DNA of 6,479 nt. It comes from Candidatus Bipolaricaulota bacterium (GTDB lineage Bacteria; Bipolaricaulota; Bipolaricaulia; RBG-16-55-9; DRXL01). The number at the start of each line of letters is the position of its first letter. Within the stretch, counting starts at the first letter, position 1. The notes under the pieces are model-generated. The model was not told where the DNA came from and made no database searches. It saw nothing but the letters and a program-made list of their open reading frames with translations. Location: NCBI GenBank assembly GCA_023512665.1, contig JAILZC010000055.1:1-6479 (forward strand), given 5' to 3'. Made by a program: the position numbers and the translations under genes. Of this stretch, positions 5,051-6,479 are shown piece by piece.

Positions 5051-5932
5051 TCATGCGCGCCTCCGCTTCAGGGCGCTCAGCAGCTTCTCCAGCTCCCCCT
5101 CGGCCATGGCGTAAAAATGCTCCGGCTGCGGGAATTTTTCGCTTTTTACTTCCTCACGATACTTGGAGAATGCTTCTAATAAAATGGGGCTCAAGTTTGC
5201 GTAGCGCTTGACAAACTTGGGGGTGAAGCGCTCGAACATCCCGATCATATCGTGGACGATCATCAGTTGGCCGTCCACGTCCTTGCCGCTCCCCAGGCCG
5301 TAGACGGGGACCTTGACGCGCTCGTGAATGATCTTCGCTACGGGAGCAGGGATGCACTCTAAGAGTATAGCGAACGCTCCGGCCTCTTCGAGGGCCTCAG
5401 CGTCGGCGATCAGTCTTTGGGCGGTCTCGGCGTCGCGCCCTTGGGCTTTGTAGCCGCCAAGCTGGGTGTACGATTGCGGAGTGAGCCCAATATGCCCCAT
5501 CACGGGGATGCCCGCGTCGGTGATCGCCCTCACGACCGGGGCCATGCGCGCCCCGCCTTCGAGCTTGACAGCGTCGGTGCCGCACTCGGCCATGAAGCGC
5601 CCGGCATTTCTGATCGCTTCTTCTTTAGAGATCTGATAGCTCATATACGGCATATCCCCGATGACAAACGCGTACTTGACGGCGCGACAGACGGCGGCCG
5701 TGAACGTGATCATTATGTCCATCGTGACGGGCAGGGTCGTCTGATAGCCGAGCATGGTCATGCCCAGAGAGTCTCCAATGAGGATCATCTCGACCCCGGC
5801 GCGGTCCATTAAGAGCGCGGTGGGGTAGTCATAGCACGTGAGCCAGCTGACGGGCTCTTTGCGAGCCTTCATCTCGTAGAGCTTGGGGATGGTGATCTTC
5901 TCGCGTTCGGGTTGTTGGGCTTTGGGTGCCAT
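5051..5932 (-). CDS. panB: 3-methyl-2-oxobutanoate hydroxymethyltransferase (pantothenate biosynthesis)
   Basis: PanB transfers a hydroxymethyl group from 5,10-methylene-tetrahydrofolate to 2-oxoisovalerate to make ketopantoate, the first committed step to pantothenate and coenzyme A; it is a cytoplasmic (beta/alpha)8 barrel. The 293-residue length is close to the family norm of about 265-290. Metal and substrate residues are all present: Asp54 in GDSLG, Asp93 in DMPY, Lys123 and Glu125 in KLEGG, and Glu192 in LECIPA. The signature MGHIGLTPQS (145-154) and LGGYKAQGR (158-166) is intact. The usual GIGAGxxxDGQ segment reads GLGSGKDVDGQ, a mild variation. The start at 5932 has an AAAAGGAGGC ribosome binding site (5942-5951). 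The N-terminus carries about ten extra polar residues before the conserved core. No panC or panD is adjacent, so it is a single-gene unit. Confidence 0.96.
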   Translation of the reverse strand: MAPKAQQPEREKITIPKLYEMKARKEPVSWLTCYDYPTALLMDRAGVEMILIGDSLGMTMLGYQTTLPVTMDIMITFTAAVCRAVKYAFVIGDMPYMSYQISKEEAIRNAGRFMAECGTDAVKLEGGARMAPVVRAITDAGIPVMGHIGLTPQSYTQLGGYKAQGRDAETAQRLIADAEALEEAGAFAILLECIPAPVAKIIHERVKVPVYGLGSGKDVDGQLMIVHDMIGMFERFTPKFVKRYANLSPILLEAFSKYREEVKSEKFPQPEHFYAMAEGELEKLLSALKRRRA

Positions 5933-5941
5933 AGGCGTTCT

Positions 5942-5999
5942 GCCTCCTTTTTTAGAGAGTTTGGTTTGTAAAGTCGGCGACTTCCTTGCTATTCTTATA
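5942..5999 (-). promoter_or_regulatory. panB leader: RBS and -10 box
   Basis: On the minus strand a TATATAAG element ends at 5994 (TATAAG, 5994-5999) and would start transcription near 5987, giving a leader of about 55 bases. A strong AAAAGGAGGC lies at 5942-5951. I see no clear -35; that position is taken by the inverted repeat at 6011-6034. Confidence 0.45.
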
Positions 6000-6010
6000 T
6001 AACGTTGCTA

Positions 6011-6034
6011 CCACAGAACTGGCTGGCTCTGTGG
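6011..6034. promoter_or_regulatory. Perfect 7-10-7 inverted repeat between panB and vapB (candidate operator)
   Basis: CCACAGA (6011-6017) and TCTGTGG (6028-6034) are exact reverse complements, 10 bases apart. The repeat lies 12 bases upstream of the panB -10 box, over its -35 region, and about 44 bases before the vapB -35. A terminator role is unlikely because genes diverge from it on both sides. Binding by a regulator is inference. Confidence 0.45.
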
Positions 6035-6077
6035 GGCATTTGTGCAGCGTTCTCATCTCAACCTCCGGATCGGTTTC

Positions 6078-6123
6078 TTGACAGCCGAGCAATTATTGTG
6101 TAATGTGTAATAGACAAAGGAGG
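6078..6123 (+). promoter_or_regulatory. vapBC promoter with tandem heptamer repeat
   Basis: TTGACA (6078-6083) is a perfect -35; 17 bases later is a poor -10, TAATGT (6101-6106). Over the -10 lies a perfect tandem repeat of GTGTAAT (6098-6104 and 6105-6111), partly within a dyad ATTA-ttgtg-TAAT (6092-6104). Ribbon-helix-helix antitoxins often bind short repeated half-sites over their own promoters, which fits. AAAGGAGGG (6116-6124) is the ribosome binding site for ATG 6128. Confidence 0.55.
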
Positions 6124-6127
6124 GCTT

Positions 6128-6364
6128 ATGAAGCGGACGAACATCGTGTTGGAGGAAGCACAGCATCAGTACTTGAAGGACCGTGCGGAGCGTGAGGGCA
6201 AGAGCATGTCGGCTCTGATACGGGAACTGATTGAAGCCTCGATCTGTGCTTCCAAGGAAGAGATTAAGGACGATCCCATCTTGAAGATCATCGGTATAGG
6301 CCAGGGCAGGGGGCACCACGTCGCCCGCCGCCACGACGAGATCCTCTATCGCAAGAGTCGTTAA
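6128..6364 (+). CDS. vapB: VapB-like ribbon-helix-helix antitoxin
   Basis: This 78-residue protein begins MKRTNIVLEEAQHQYLKD and continues with KSMSALIRELIEA. It is a short strand followed by two helices, the ribbon-helix-helix (CopG/Arc-like) DNA-binding fold at residues 3-37. The strongly charged remainder (38-78) is typical of the toxin-binding tail of VapB-type antitoxins. Its role is to bind and block the PIN toxin encoded 9 bases downstream and to repress the shared promoter. It has a strong ribosome binding site and a usual length, and looks intact. The exact subfamily among ribbon-helix-helix antitoxins is uncertain. Confidence 0.85.
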   Translation: MKRTNIVLEEAQHQYLKDRAEREGKSMSALIRELIEASICASKEEIKDDPILKIIGIGQGRGHHVARRHDEILYRKSR

Positions 6365-6373
6365 CTCCCCGCT

Positions 6374-6479
6374 ATGGAACGGATCTTTGTCGATACCAGC
6401 GGCTGGTATGCTCTGACCGACGCTCGTGACCCTGACCATGAAGCCGCCAGAGCGTGGTTGGAAGGGAACACGCTCCCGC
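6374..6479 (+). CDS. vapC: N-terminus of a VapC-like PIN-domain toxin (cut by window edge)
   Basis: From ATG 6374, 35 residues are readable. They begin MERIFVDTSGWYALTDARD and continue through HEAARAWLEG to the window edge. The FVDTSGWYAL start is the classic first strand of PIN-domain ribonucleases, with the first catalytic acid at Asp7 and the Thr-Ser that follows. VapC toxins cleave RNA, often tRNA or rRNA, using Mg2+ held by four acidic residues, of which only the first is visible here. The start is 9 bases after the vapB stop, the standard antitoxin-then-toxin order. Completeness cannot be judged because about three quarters of a typical 130-145-residue toxin is outside the window. Confidence 0.88.
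   Translation, partial: MERIFVDTSGWYALTDARDPDHEAARAWLEGNTLP

Noticed and set aside
5417..5812. Plus-strand open frame of 131 codons opposite panB
   Set aside because: It is antisense to a fully conserved panB and has no recognisable motif.
6053..6439. Minus-strand open frame across the panB-vapB gap, vapB and the start of vapC
   Set aside because: It crosses the promoter and two well-supported plus-strand genes and has no family signature.
1..6479. CRISPR array, insertion sequence, tRNA or rRNA
   Set aside because: No regularly spaced repeats, transposase-like reading frame, terminal inverted repeats with target duplication, or cloverleaf was seen on either strand.

Overview
The window comes from a bacterial chromosome of moderately high GC content. 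The signs are ordinary bacterial operons with Shine-Dalgarno sites, a bacterial GEMM-type riboswitch, two type II toxin-antitoxin modules and PanB. I cannot place the phylum from sequence alone. It is not an obvious phage, plasmid or transposon: I see no integrase, transposase, tRNA or rRNA.

Layout. (a) 1-869, minus strand: the end of an operon encoding a four-cluster ferredoxin subunit of a DMSO-reductase-family (CISM) molybdoenzyme, followed by the first residues of a membrane protein that runs off the left edge. (b) 870-1435, plus strand: a wrecked phosphate-binding-protein gene (pstS) that keeps its leader, start and signal peptide but has lost its middle, changes frame and has an altered end. 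(c) 1482-3873, plus strand: an intact malic enzyme fused to a phosphotransacetylase-like domain (maeB). (d) 3937-4335, plus strand: a very well formed GEMM-I (cyclic-dinucleotide) riboswitch, a Shine-Dalgarno site, three codons of a start, and then only the C-terminus of a family-5 (peptide-type) ABC transporter substrate-binding protein. (e) 4356-5036: a mosaic of a WD40-repeat scrap, a compact hicB-hicA toxin-antitoxin operon, a second WD40 scrap, and a second copy of the same binding-protein C-terminus exactly 701 bp after the first. (f) 5051-5932, minus strand: an intact panB (pantothenate synthesis). (g) 6078-6479, plus strand: a vapB-like antitoxin and the N-terminus of a VapC PIN-domain toxin, cut by the right edge.

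The intact metabolic genes (iron-sulfur subunit, maeB, panB) are separated by two gene-decay zones. The 3.9-5.04 kb zone is the most interesting part. A cyclic-dinucleotide riboswitch with all its conserved elements survives upstream of a transporter gene that has lost nearly everything between its start and its tail. The same shape (start kept, middle lost, tail kept) is seen in the pstS remnant. hicBA sits between two WD40 fragments, as expected for a module that entered, or was brought together within, a degraded locus. Several intergenic gaps also hold perfect 7-8 bp dyads or a 12-bp palindrome at candidate promoters; these are possible operators. No wholly new multi-gene system is evident.
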